NCBI RefSeq assembly: GCF_000701705.1
Contig: NZ_JNJP01000087.1
Coordinates: 1-14,496, forward strand
DNA length: 14,496 bases
Direction: 5' to 3'
Origin: Bilophila wadsworthia ATCC 49260
GTDB lineage: Bacteria > Desulfobacterota > Desulfovibrionia > Desulfovibrionales > Desulfovibrionaceae
The translations under genes and the position numbers were made by a program. How positions within the stretch are numbered: position 1 is the stretch's first letter; each line of letters begins with the position of its first letter. Shown here piece after piece: positions 6,113-14,442 of this stretch. The notes under the pieces are model-generated. The model did not search any database. It was given only the letters and a program-made list of their open reading frames with translations, and was not told the DNA's origin.

Positions 6113-7585
6113 TCAATAAGCCCCTTTGCGCCCGAGGACAACGGGAAACGTCTTTGCTAAAATCAAAATATCGAGCCATGTTGACCAGTTGCAGATATAA
6201 AAACGATCAAGGTGAACCCGTTGTTTGTATGAAAGATCGTTTCGCCCGGAAACCTGCCAGAGCCCGGTCATACCGGGCCGCACACGTGTATAGGAGGCAA
6301 AAGCCGAACCGTATTTCACGATCTCATCGTCTACGATGGGACGCGGCCCTACCAGGCTCATTTCTCCCCATACAACATTCCAGAGCTGAGGCAATTCATC
6401 CAGGCTTGTCTTGCGCAACCAAGCCCCGACCTTTGTAATGCGGGGATCGTTGCGCAGCTTCTGATCCGCTTCCCACTCTTCACGCAGATCAGGGTTTTCC
6501 CGCAAATACTTTTGGAGAACTTCCTCTGCATTACACACCATCGTGCGGAACTTTAGAATATGGAGGGTCTGCCCTCCTCTCCCTATGCGATTCTGCCTAA
6601 AAAAAACCGGGCCGCGCGATTCAAGTTTGATGGCAAGGGCGATAAGCACAAGAATAGGAAAAATGGCGATGCCACCCACGACCGAGAGGAACAAATCCAT
6701 AGCACGCTTCAGGGCCAATCGCTTGGGATCGAGCAGGTTCTGCCGCACCTTGAAGCAAAGGACGTCCCCGATCTCCACGGGGCGTACCCAGAAAGGAATT
6801 TCCCCTTCCGAAAAATCTTCAGGGATGATAATGACCGAACTGAACAGCAGGCTTGCTAAATCAATCAGTTCTTGCCGACATGCAAGCGGAGCATCTTTTT
6901 CCATGACGACGATAGCGCACGTTCTCGGGTAAAGGCGGACAAAAGTATCCAAGTCTGAGCGGCTATACAACGGTTCAAGCCCGCTATAGGTATCCTGAGG
7001 CGTATTCTTCTGTTCCTTTTCTGCTTCCGTGCATTTCCGGCTGACAAAATGGGCTTTTAAAAGCAGCCCCGCCTCAGTATGCTTATTAAGATACTCCGTT
7101 ACGCGAGGAACAAGCTCTCCCGCGCCAAACACCACTGTGGGCACTCTCCACCATGCCTCCCGGGAGAAACGGGAACGCAATGCGCAACGGACCAAAGGAA
7201 CCGTCCCGAGGCTCAAAAACCAAGACCAGACATAAACGGTACGCGAGGGGAGATCGCCACGGCCGAGAAAAAGAAAAATAGCAATACTGAAGTAGGCGAT
7301 GGACGTCGATATCCCGAGCAGACGCATTTCTTCCGGCAATGCCGGAGGAACCCCGCTGTACAATCCTTCAAAAGCGTTAACTACGGGAACCACCAATAGA
7401 AACAATGCCAACGGAACATGCTGTGAAAGCGAGATTTCCCCACCCAAGAGAACCCGAATAACGCCTATCAAAAACATGGTCCCGAAAAGTGCCAGACAAT
7501 CCGCAGCCAGCAATGCAAGAGAACGCTTGGAGCACACGAGCTGAGATCTTTGAAAAGAGGGACCAGAAGAAAATGCACAAGACAT
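6113..7585 (-). CDS. wbaP: Undecaprenyl-phosphate sugar phosphotransferase (WbaP-like)
   Basis: Initiating enzyme for surface polysaccharide: it moves a sugar 1-phosphate, galactose in classical WbaP, from a UDP-sugar to undecaprenyl phosphate at the inner membrane. The N-terminal half has four or so membrane segments (about 20-150) and a nucleotide-fold middle domain (VPTVVFGAGE near 167). The C-terminal 200 residues are the bacterial sugar transferase domain: re-entrant helix from KRAMDLF (293) with Pro310, KFRTM (345-349), the catalytic Asp-Glu in DELPQL (396-401), GPRP (413-416) and GLWQVSGR (441-448). Length 490 fits WbaP. No good ribosome site precedes ATG 7585; the start is the first in frame. 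No other polysaccharide genes are nearby, and the GC content looks lower than in the flanking genes, which hints at acquisition by transfer. Sugar specificity is not readable from sequence. Confidence 0.92.
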   Translation of the reverse strand: MSCAFSSGPSFQRSQLVCSKRSLALLAADCLALFGTMFLIGVIRVLLGGEISLSQHVPLALFLLVVPVVNAFEGLYSGVPPALPEEMRLLGISTSIAYFSIAIFLFLGRGDLPSRTVYVWSWFLSLGTVPLVRCALRSRFSREAWWRVPTVVFGAGELVPRVTEYLNKHTEAGLLLKAHFVSRKCTEAEKEQKNTPQDTYSGLEPLYSRSDLDTFVRLYPRTCAIVVMEKDAPLACRQELIDLASLLFSSVIIIPEDFSEGEIPFWVRPVEIGDVLCFKVRQNLLDPKRLALKRAMDLFLSVVGGIAIFPILVLIALAIKLESRGPVFFRQNRIGRGGQTLHILKFRTMVCNAEEVLQKYLRENPDLREEWEADQKLRNDPRITKVGAWLRKTSLDELPQLWNVVWGEMSLVGPRPIVDDEIVKYGSAFASYTRVRPGMTGLWQVSGRNDLSYKQRVHLDRFYICNWSTWLDILILAKTFPVVLGRKGAY

Positions 7586-7620
7586 ATGATACCCGAACGG
7601 TTAGAGGAGAACAGGCAGTT

Positions 7621-7650
7621 ATGCTAGCGCACCGGTACCGCATCTGTAAA
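7621..7650 (-). promoter_or_regulatory. Possible promoter of the wbaP-like gene
   Basis: On the minus strand TTTACA (7650-7645, five of six -35 bases) and TAGCAT (7626-7621, four of six -10 bases) are 18 bases apart. A start near 7614 would leave a leader of about 30 bases before ATG 7585. It is the best match in the 195-base divergent gap but is not strong. Confidence 0.3.
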
Positions 7651-7780
7651 CAATGATTTCCTTCCGTGAAGAAAGCACGAAAAACGGTTGCCGCACGTCA
7701 CCAGTTGCGCTAGGTACAGGGTTATACACATCCGTTGCCTTACCCAGCCGAAACGTCCCGCGGACTTTTCCGGAGCCGTC

Positions 7781-8350
7781 ATGCCGTCAGTCGCGATTCA
7801 CACTATCCTTGGCCCACTCCCCCTGCTTCGCGGGCTCTTCCGATGGAGCTTGGCGGTCCTTTTCGCCGTGGGGGCATGGCATCTCTACCTCTGGTCGCCA
7901 TTGCCCGGCCTCGTGGCCATCGGCATTACACCCGTTCTCGCCATCTTTTTTTTCTTCCGTGGCCTTAACCTCGTCAGCCGTACCCTCCCCTACTGGAAAA
8001 CGCGCCGTCTTATCCGCAAGCTCGGTATGCACCCCACATGGTGGAACACCGGGGCTGGTTATCTGCTCATCGACGAACGGCAAGGCTCATGGATCATCAA
8101 TGGTACCGCCGGGATGATTGTCGACATCAAACGCCTTCACGGGCACAGCGACTGGCAGATGCATCGCCTTGACCTCTACACCACGGACACGCCAAAACCA
8201 ACGGCGAGTTATGGCTTCGGCAGTGCCGAAGAGATCCGCGAAGCTGCGAAAATTTTCCAAAAGGCCTATGCCCCACAGGAAAAAAGAGACCTTCCCGTCA
8301 CATTCGCGGACTTACGGAAAAAAGAAAATAAAGCCTCCGAAGCGCATTGA
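7781..8350 (+). CDS. Membrane protein of unknown function with two N-terminal TM segments
   Basis: Not recognised. The product of 189 residues has two membrane segments, about 17-38 and 42-62, joined by a short turn, then a basic patch (YWKTRRLIRK, 71-80). A soluble domain of about 110 residues follows, likely cytoplasmic. Its GYLLIDERQGSWIINGTAG segment (93-111), followed by alternating hydrophobic residues and a final helix (EEIREAAKIFQKAY), resembles the strand-rich layout of small PH-like domains, but this is only an impression. Start ATG 7781 follows GGAG by five bases. The frame is open to 7688, but the extra residues lack a ribosome site and look non-coding. The gene is divergent from wbaP and 119 bases ahead of the antiporter gene, with no clear terminator between. 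Confidence 0.75.
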   Translation: MPSVAIHTILGPLPLLRGLFRWSLAVLFAVGAWHLYLWSPLPGLVAIGITPVLAIFFFFRGLNLVSRTLPYWKTRRLIRKLGMHPTWWNTGAGYLLIDERQGSWIINGTAGMIVDIKRLHGHSDWQMHRLDLYTTDTPKPTASYGFGSAEEIREAAKIFQKAYAPQEKRDLPVTFADLRKKENKASEAH

Positions 8351-8469
8351 AAACGAATCCTTTCCTATGAAGACAAGAAGCTCTTTGTAGGTGTGCATCT
8401 TGATCTTCTTGCATTTTCATACTAAAGGAACGTCTGATAAAAAAAGTTTTCCCAAGGAGCTGACCCGAG

Positions 8470-9885
8470 ATGAAACGACTGTTTGCCATGTTTATGGCGC
8501 TGGCGCTGACGGCGCTGGTACCCCTGTCTGCCCAGGCTTCCGGCGGTCACGACCTCAACGGAGCGGAATTGTCCATCCTGTGGGTTGTTCCCTTTGTTTG
8601 CATGTTGCTGTCCATCGCCATCGGCCCCCTTGCCGTGCCGCATTTCTGGCATCACCATTTCGGCAAGGTGGCCCTCTTCTGGGGCCTCGCCTTCCTCGTG
8701 CCCTGCGCCATGGTCTTCGGACTCCAACTGGCTGTCTATCAGTTCGTCCATGTCCTCTTCATGGAATACGTCCCGTTCATCATCCTGCTGTTCGCACTGT
8801 TCACAATCGCGGGTGGCGTCCGCCTCAAAGGTCAGCTCGTGGGCACGCCTGTGGTGAACGCCGGGCTGCTCGCCCTCGGGACCATCCTCGCCAGCTGGAT
8901 GGGAACCACCGGCGCGGCCATGCTGCTCATCCGGCCCCTGCTCCGGGCCAATGAGCACCGCAAGTACCGTATGCACATCGTCGTCTTCTTCATTTTCCTT
9001 GTCGCCAACATCGGCGGCTCCCTGACCCCCCTCGGCGACCCGCCGCTGTTCCTCGGCTTCCTCAAGGGCGTGTCCTTCTTCTGGACGACCGTGCATCTGT
9101 TCTGCAAAACCGTGCTGCTTTCCGTCATCCTGCTCGGCATCTTCTTCCTTCTGGATACGTTCCTGTTCAGCAAGGAAGGCAAGCCCAAACCTGCCACCCA
9201 GTCCAATGAAAAGCTCGGCCTCGACGGCAAGGTCAACCTCTTGCTTCTGATCGGCGTCGTCATCTCGGTACTCATGTCCGGCATTTGGAAGCCCGAATCC
9301 GGCTTCGAAATCTACGGCACGCACATTGAGCTTCAAAACGCCGCCCGCGACGTTATCCTGCTCGCCCTCGCCGGCGCCTCCCTGGCTCTGACCACGAAGG
9401 AATGCCGCAAGCTGAACAACTTCACGTGGGAACCTATCCTTGAAGTCGCCAAGCTGTTCATCGGCATCTTCATCAGCATGATTCCGGCTATCGCCATTCT
9501 GCGCGCCGGTACCGACGGCGCCCTCGCCGGGGTCATCAACATGGTCTTCCACGAAGGCCAGCCCGTGAACGCCATGTTCTTCTGGCTGACCGGCATCCTC
9601 TCTTCGTTCCTCGACAACGCCCCGACTTATCTGGTGTTCTTCAACACCGCCGGCGGCGATGCCGTGCATCTGATGACCGACTGGACCGAAACCCTTTCCG
9701 CCATCTCCGCCGGTGCCGTGTTCATGGGTGCCGTGACCTACATCGGGAATGCCCCGAACTTCATGGTCCGCTCCATCGCCGAAGATCAGGGTGTGAAGAT
9801 GCCCAGCTTCTTCGGTTACATGCTGTGGTCCGTGGGTATCCTGTTCCCCTGCTTCGCCCTCATCACCTATCTGTTCTTCATGTAA
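8470..9885 (+). CDS. Na+/H+ antiporter-type transporter of the ion transporter superfamily
   Basis: Inner-membrane transporter of 471 residues with a cleavable-looking N-terminal signal (about 1-24, ending in AQASGG) and about eleven to twelve further hydrophobic segments. Signatures of the NhaD/ArsB/citrate-transporter superfamily are visible: GGSLTPLGDPPLFLGFL (about 181-197), the FLDNAPTY segment (about 380-388) and YIGNAPNFMV (about 426-435). These paired broken-helix motifs form the transport site in related proteins. The group is usually annotated as sodium:proton antiporter or putative citrate transporter; I favour Na+/H+ exchange, but the substrate is not proven by sequence. AAGGAGC (8454-8460) precedes the ATG by nine bases. 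Codon bias is strong (mostly C or G at third positions), suggesting good expression. It is a single-gene unit with a terminator directly behind it. Confidence 0.9.
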   Translation: MKRLFAMFMALALTALVPLSAQASGGHDLNGAELSILWVVPFVCMLLSIAIGPLAVPHFWHHHFGKVALFWGLAFLVPCAMVFGLQLAVYQFVHVLFMEYVPFIILLFALFTIAGGVRLKGQLVGTPVVNAGLLALGTILASWMGTTGAAMLLIRPLLRANEHRKYRMHIVVFFIFLVANIGGSLTPLGDPPLFLGFLKGVSFFWTTVHLFCKTVLLSVILLGIFFLLDTFLFSKEGKPKPATQSNEKLGLDGKVNLLLLIGVVISVLMSGIWKPESGFEIYGTHIELQNAARDVILLALAGASLALTTKECRKLNNFTWEPILEVAKLFIGIFISMIPAIAILRAGTDGALAGVINMVFHEGQPVNAMFFWLTGILSSFLDNAPTYLVFFNTAGGDAVHLMTDWTETLSAISAGAVFMGAVTYIGNAPNFMVRSIAEDQGVKMPSFFGYMLWSVGILFPCFALITYLFFM

Positions 9886-9904
9886 GAACGGCCTCAGCGT
9901 AACG

Positions 9905-9940
9905 AAAGCCCCTGAATGCAATCCCGCTTCAGGGGCTTTT
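9905..9940 (+). terminator. Intrinsic terminator after the antiporter gene
   Basis: AAAGCCCCTGAA (9905-9916) and TTCAGGGGCTTT (9928-9939) form a perfect 12-bp stem with an 11-base loop, 19 bases after the stop. The right arm ends in TTTT. It may also limit minus-strand transcripts coming from the DUF2065 gene. Confidence 0.88.
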
Positions 9941-10032
9941 CCGTTCCAAGGGAACAGGCAAAGGAAACGTACTCCGGCTCCATAAGGCGCCTCCGGTTTT
10001 CCGGAACAACGCGGAGGATCGCCCCCAAAGGG

Positions 10033-10230
10033 CTACCCAAGCGTGAGCCAGAGTACGATGAGCCCCGCCGCAAGGGAAAAGAGCCCCATCCGGCGCAGAC
10101 CGGAAGCGCCCTCCTCACCAAGGGTTTGCAGAACCTGCCGCATTCGTTCGGGAAAGAGTGTATAAGGAAGGGCTTCCAGAATGAAGGCCAGCCCGAGTGC
10201 ACTGAAAAAAAGCTTGCTGTTGAACTCCAT
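10033..10230 (-). CDS. DUF2065 family small membrane protein (YjeT-like)
   Basis: A 65-residue inner-membrane protein with two hydrophobic segments (about 6-25 and 48-64) joined by a basic, amphipathic loop containing FPERMRQVLQTL. The segment ILEALPYTLFPERMR followed by LRRMGLFSLAAGLIVLWL is the DUF2065 pattern seen in E. coli YjeT; no molecular function is established for the family. The start is ATG 10230, with GAGGAG at 10239-10234 just upstream. The frame is open to 10308, but the extra 26 residues lack a ribosome site. It is divergent from the polyprenyl synthase gene, with a 157-base gap between the two starts. A CCTCCG/CGGAGG inverted repeat (9990-10017) lies downstream without a T-run. 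Confidence 0.85.
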   Translation of the reverse strand: MEFNSKLFFSALGLAFILEALPYTLFPERMRQVLQTLGEEGASGLRRMGLFSLAAGLIVLWLTLG

Positions 10231-10302
10231 GCGCTCCTCGCTGCAAGAGGTGGACGAAACGAAGTTCCCTTGTAGGAAAAGCCGTGGAAGCTGTAAAGCT
10301 AC

Positions 10303-10331
10303 TTGCACATCAACCGGCTAACAGCTATGTA
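10303..10331 (+). promoter_or_regulatory. Weak candidate promoter upstream of polyprenyl synthase
   Basis: TTGCAC (10303-10308) and TATGTA (10326-10331) are 17 bases apart; each has only three of six consensus bases. The pair overlaps an inverted repeat, AGCTGT (10289-10294) and ACAGCT (10321-10326), which could mark a regulator site. This is the only spaced pair I see in the divergent gap. Confidence 0.2.
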
Positions 10332-10387
10332 GAACGGATTCGTGACGGGACCGCATCCTCAGCCACTAACTTTATCCTCATCTGCCC

Positions 10388-11365
10388 ATGATCACACTCC
10401 GTACCTTTATCGAACAGGAACAACCCCGCATCAACGCGGCGCTGGCCGAGGCGGCCGCCGAACTCCCCGTCTCCATCATGCCCATCGCCCAATACGCCAT
10501 GGGGAACGGAGGGAAACGGCTGCGGCCCTTGCTGACCGTACTCGTGGCCCGTCTGCTCGGCTATGCCGATAACGACATCTATCCCCTTGCCGCGGCGATG
10601 GAGATGTTCCATGTGGCGACCCTGCTCCATGACGACGTCATGGACAATGCGGAGATGCGCCGGGGCAGCACGGCCACGCACAAGGTCTTCGGCGTCACCG
10701 AAACCATCCTTGCCGGGGACGCGCTGCTCGCAAAGGGGAATCAGATCGTGGCCGGATTCGGCGATCCGAGGCTTACCGCCGCCACGTCCGATGCCATTGC
10801 CCAGACTGCCAACGGCGAAATCCTGGAAATCGCCAACCAGGGGAAGAACGCTCCCGATCTCTTGATTTACAACCAAATCATTGCGGGCAAGACGGCGTGG
10901 ATGATCCGGACGTCCTGCAACATCGGCGCGGTCAGGGCCAACGGTACGCCGGAACAGGTTGCCGGAGCGACCGACTACGGGTTCAATCTGGGCATGGCCT
11001 TCCAGATCGTCGACGACGCGCTCGATTTCGCTCCCTCCAGCCTGACCGGGAAACCCGAAGGCGGGGATGTCCGCGAAGGCAAACTGACGCCGCCCATCTT
11101 CTTCTATGCCAACTCACTGGCTCCGGCCGAGCGTGACGCCTTCTTCGCCCGTTTCGCGGAACAGTCCTTTACCGACGAAGACGTCCGGCACGTCATTGAT
11201 ACCGTCCGCGCTCAGGGCTTTGACGACAAGACGCGCGGCATCGCCGATACCTATCTGCGTAAGGCACAGGAAAACCTCGACGCCCTCACCGCCGGACTTC
11301 CGGCCTCGCCGTACGGGGAAATCCTCACAAGCTTTATCGGCTACGTCCGCAACCGCGACGCCTGA
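10388..11365 (+). CDS. Long-chain polyprenyl diphosphate synthase (IspB/HepT-type)
   Basis: Prenyl chain-elongating enzyme that adds isopentenyl diphosphate units to an allylic primer; cytoplasmic. The product likely supplies the side chain of menaquinone. Motifs are complete: GGKRLRP (41-47), the first Asp-rich motif DDVMD (82-86), RRG (91-93), GKTA (167-170), the second Asp-rich motif DDALD (209-213) and GDVREGKLTPP (226-236). The residue five places before the first Asp motif is Ala77. A small residue there goes with long products rather than the C15-C20 of FPP or GGPP synthases. Exact chain length cannot be read. Length 325 is typical. No clear ribosome site precedes ATG 10388, although the N-terminus looks right. 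purL starts 57 bases downstream, so the two may share a transcript although their pathways differ. Confidence 0.92.
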   Translation: MITLRTFIEQEQPRINAALAEAAAELPVSIMPIAQYAMGNGGKRLRPLLTVLVARLLGYADNDIYPLAAAMEMFHVATLLHDDVMDNAEMRRGSTATHKVFGVTETILAGDALLAKGNQIVAGFGDPRLTAATSDAIAQTANGEILEIANQGKNAPDLLIYNQIIAGKTAWMIRTSCNIGAVRANGTPEQVAGATDYGFNLGMAFQIVDDALDFAPSSLTGKPEGGDVREGKLTPPIFFYANSLAPAERDAFFARFAEQSFTDEDVRHVIDTVRAQGFDDKTRGIADTYLRKAQENLDALTAGLPASPYGEILTSFIGYVRNRDA

Positions 11366-11366
11366 T

Positions 11367-11391
11367 TTTTTCCACGCAACCTTTTTCCACG
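11367..11391 (+). repeat. Tandem TTTTTCCACG direct repeat before purL
   Basis: TTTTTCCACG occurs at 11367-11376 and 11382-11391, 15 bases apart, in the short gap between the polyprenyl synthase stop and the purL ribosome site (AGGAG, 11412-11416). It could be a regulator site or chance; no T-rich terminator hairpin is formed. Confidence 0.3.
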
Positions 11392-11422
11392 GTTACTCAA
11401 ACAGCCTTTTCAGGAGACAGAC

Positions 11423-14400
11423 ATGCTCTACCGCATTGAAGCCGGCCTTTTCCCCCATCTTGACGACACGATCGGCCGTAAAACCGCAGCCAGCATCCGT
11501 GAAGCCCTCGGCATCCCCGTCAAGTCCGTGCGCACGATCAAAGTGTTCACGCTGGAGGGGCTCGACGCGCAACAGGTGAATACGCTCATGGCGAAAAGCG
11601 TGCTGCACGATCCGGTGTTGCAGGCCGTATCCCTGTCTCCCCTGCCCCTGCCCGAAGAAGGCACATCGTGGATCATTGAAGTCGGTTACCGCCCCGGCGT
11701 TACGGACAATGAAGGCCGTACCGCCCGCGATACCGCCGCGCTCGTGCTCGGCATCGAAGACCGCAGCAGCCTCGCCGTATACACCTCCATCCAGTACCGC
11801 CTCCACGGCCCGCTGACGGAAGAACAGGTCACCCGCATCGCCCGCGACCTCCTCGCCAACGAACTCATCCAGCGCTTCGAAATCAAGAGCCGCGCCCAGT
11901 GGGACGCCGACCCCGGCTTCGCCCCCAAGGCCGCCCGCGTGACCGGCGCGTCCTGCGACGAAGTGAACATCGTGCCGCTCTCCTCGATGAGCGACGCGCA
12001 GCTCATGGAAGTGAGCCAGAAGAACACGTTGGCCCTCAGCCTTGAGGAAATGACCAAGATCAAGAACTGGTTCTCCAGCCCCGAGGTCGCCGCGCAGCGC
12101 AAGGAACTCGGCCTGCCCGCCGATCCCACCGACGCCGAGCTCGAAGTGCTCGCCCAGACGTGGTCGGAACACTGCAAGCACAAGATTTTCGCGTCCAAGA
12201 TTTCCTACACCGACAAGGAAGCCGGGACCAGCGAAACAATCAACAGCCTCTACAAAACCTGCATCATGAACACGACCAAGCAGATCCGCGAGAGCCTCGG
12301 CGACAGGGATTTCTGCCGTTCCGTGTTCAAGGACAACGCGGGCGTCATCGCCTTTACGCCCGAATACGACGCCTGCATCAAGGTGGAAACGCACAACAGC
12401 CCCTCGGCCCTCGACCCCTACGGCGGGGCGCTGACCGGCATCGTGGGGGTGAACCGCGACCCGATGGGCACCGGCCTCGGCGCGGAACTCATCTGCAACA
12501 CCGACGTGTTCTGCTTCGCGTCCCCCTTCCATGACGAAGCCTTGCCCCCCCGCCTGCTCCATCCCCGCCGCGTCTTCGAAGGCGTGCGCGAAGGCGTGGA
12601 ACACGGCGGCAACAAGTCCGGCATCCCCACCGTCAACGGCTCCATCGTGTTCGACGAGCGCTACCTCGGCAAGCCTCTGGTCTATTGCGGCACCATCGGC
12701 CTGATCCCCGCCGAAGTGCCCGCCAGCAAGTCCTCCACGGACGGCAAGCCGCGCAAGGGCTATGAGAAGAAAGCGCAGGTCGGCGACATCATCGTCATGA
12801 CCGGCGGCCGTATCGGCAAGGACGGCATCCACGGCGCGACCTTCTCTTCGGAAGAGCTGCACGAAGGCTCTCCCGCCACCGCCGTACAGATCGGCGACCC
12901 GATCACCCAGCGCAAGATGTACGACTTCATCATGCGCGCCCGGGATCTCGGCCTGTACAACGCCATTACCGACAACGGCGCGGGCGGCCTGTCCTCCTCC
13001 ATCGGCGAAATGGCGGAAGACACCAACGGCTGCCGCATCGATCTGGCCCGCGCGCCCCTCAAATACGACGGCCTGCGCCCGTGGGAAATCCTGCTTTCCG
13101 AAGCGCAGGAGCGCATGACCCTCGCCGTGCCTCCGGCGGCGCTCGACGAATTCCTCGCCCTTGCCAAGCGCATGGATGTGGAAGCTACCCCGCTCGGCGA
13201 ATTCACCGACGACGGCGTCTTCCATGTGACCTACAACGGCAAGCTCGTGACCCATCTGGACATGGAATTCATGCACGACGGCGTGCCCCAGTACCAGCTC
13301 AACGCCGTATGGGAAGCGCCCGTGCACCCCGACGCCCGCATCGAAGACGGCGGCGTGGATCAGGCGGAACTCCTCAAGGCCATGCTCGGCCGCCTGAACA
13401 TTTGCAGCAAGGAATACCTGATCCGCCAGTACGACCATGAAGTGAAGGGCGGCAGCGTGGTGAAGCCCCTCACCGGCGTGAAGCGCGACGGCCCGTCCGA
13501 CGCGGGCGTCATCCGGCCCATCCTCGAATCCGAGGCCGGTCTGGTCATCAGCCACGGCATTTGCCCCAAGTACAGCGATTACGACGCCTACTGGATGATG
13601 GCGAACGCGATGGATGAAGGCATCCGCAACGCCGTGGCCGTGGGTGCCGACCCCGACCGCATGGCTGGCGTGGACAACTTCTGCTGGTGTGACCCGGTGC
13701 AGTCCGAAAAGACCCCGGACGGCGAATACAAGCTTGCCCAGCTCGTGCGCGCCTGCAAGGCCCTCTCCGAGCTTTGCGTGGCCTATGGCGTGCCCTGCAT
13801 TTCCGGCAAGGACTCCATGAAGAACGACTACACCGGCGGCGGCAAGAAGATCTCCATTCCGCCGACCGTCCTCTTCTCCGTCCTCGGCATCATGGACGAT
13901 GTGAAGAAGGCCGTGACCTCCGACTTCAAGAAGCCGGGCGACCGCCTCTACATCATCGGCAACACGGCCCGCGAACTGGCGGGCAGCGAAATCGCCGATC
14001 AGCTCGGCATTGCCTGCAACACCGTGCCCCGCGTGGATGCCAAGTCCGCCCTCGCCAGCTACCGGAAGCTCCATCAGGCCATCAACAGCCGCCTCATCTC
14101 GGCCTGCCATGACCTCTCCGACGGCGGCCTTGCCGTGTCGCTGGCTGAAATGTGCATCGGCGGACGCCTTGGCGCGCATCTGGCGCTGAACCGCGTTCCG
14201 GTCATCGGCGCGCTCACGCTCACGGAAGCCCTTTACAGCGAATCCGCCAGCCGTCTGCTGGTGTCCGTGGCTCCCGACAAGGCCGCCGAGTTCGAAGCGC
14301 TCTTCGGGGCCTCCGCGCCCTTCATCGGCGAAGTGACTTCCGATGCCCGCCTTACCGTGGCCTCCGCCGACAGCGCGCTGTTCTCCGCCCCCGTCGAAGC

Positions 14401-14437
14401 GCTGGCCCATGCCTTCAAAGCGACGCTGGACTGGTAG
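11423..14437 (+). CDS. purL: Phosphoribosylformylglycinamidine synthase, PurS-PurL fusion without glutaminase domain
   Basis: Purine pathway enzyme converting FGAR, ATP and ammonia to FGAM. Residues 1-71 and 82-154 are two PurS-like repeats (the second has GYRPGVTDNEGRTARDTAAL and LLANELIQRFEI, close to PurS). Next come a linker and two AIRS-type halves. Key segments are TWSEHCKHK (246-254), ETHNSPSALDPYGGALTG (322-339), GGNKSGIPTVNG (395-406), DNGAGGLSSSIGEMAE (about 514-529), SGKDSMKNDY (about 794-803) and CHDLSDGG (about 895-902). The protein stops at 1004 residues after the second half, so the glutaminase domain of the 1200-1300-residue enzymes is absent. A separate PurQ should supply ammonia. 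The PurS pair resembles the N-terminal pseudo-dimer known in large PurL. AGGAG lies six bases before the ATG. Codon bias is strong. Confidence 0.95.
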   Translation: MLYRIEAGLFPHLDDTIGRKTAASIREALGIPVKSVRTIKVFTLEGLDAQQVNTLMAKSVLHDPVLQAVSLSPLPLPEEGTSWIIEVGYRPGVTDNEGRTARDTAALVLGIEDRSSLAVYTSIQYRLHGPLTEEQVTRIARDLLANELIQRFEIKSRAQWDADPGFAPKAARVTGASCDEVNIVPLSSMSDAQLMEVSQKNTLALSLEEMTKIKNWFSSPEVAAQRKELGLPADPTDAELEVLAQTWSEHCKHKIFASKISYTDKEAGTSETINSLYKTCIMNTTKQIRESLGDRDFCRSVFKDNAGVIAFTPEYDACIKVETHNSPSALDPYGGALTGIVGVNRDPMGTGLGAELICNTDVFCFASPFHDEALPPRLLHPRRVFEGVREGVEHGGNKSGIPTVNGSIVFDERYLGKPLVYCGTIGLIPAEVPASKSSTDGKPRKGYEKKAQVGDIIVMTGGRIGKDGIHGATFSSEELHEGSPATAVQIGDPITQRKMYDFIMRARDLGLYNAITDNGAGGLSSSIGEMAEDTNGCRIDLARAPLKYDGLRPWEILLSEAQERMTLAVPPAALDEFLALAKRMDVEATPLGEFTDDGVFHVTYNGKLVTHLDMEFMHDGVPQYQLNAVWEAPVHPDARIEDGGVDQAELLKAMLGRLNICSKEYLIRQYDHEVKGGSVVKPLTGVKRDGPSDAGVIRPILESEAGLVISHGICPKYSDYDAYWMMANAMDEGIRNAVAVGADPDRMAGVDNFCWCDPVQSEKTPDGEYKLAQLVRACKALSELCVAYGVPCISGKDSMKNDYTGGGKKISIPPTVLFSVLGIMDDVKKAVTSDFKKPGDRLYIIGNTARELAGSEIADQLGIACNTVPRVDAKSALASYRKLHQAINSRLISACHDLSDGGLAVSLAEMCIGGRLGAHLALNRVPVIGALTLTEALYSESASRLLVSVAPDKAAEFEALFGASAPFIGEVTSDARLTVASADSALFSAPVEALAHAFKATLDW

Positions 14438-14442
14438 AAATA

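Noticed and set aside
5800..6438. 212-codon plus-strand frame after secG
   Set aside because: It runs through the secG terminator, the wbaP terminator and the 3' end of wbaP, and has no protein-like pattern.
8422..9921. 499-codon antisense frame over the antiporter gene
   Set aside because: Same codon-bias effect: the product is extremely rich in Glu, Gly, His and Asp, with no family resemblance, and the real gene on the other strand has clear transporter motifs.
9990..10017. CCTCCG/CGGAGG hairpin downstream of the DUF2065 gene as a terminator
   Set aside because: The stem is only six base pairs and is not followed by a T-run on the minus strand.
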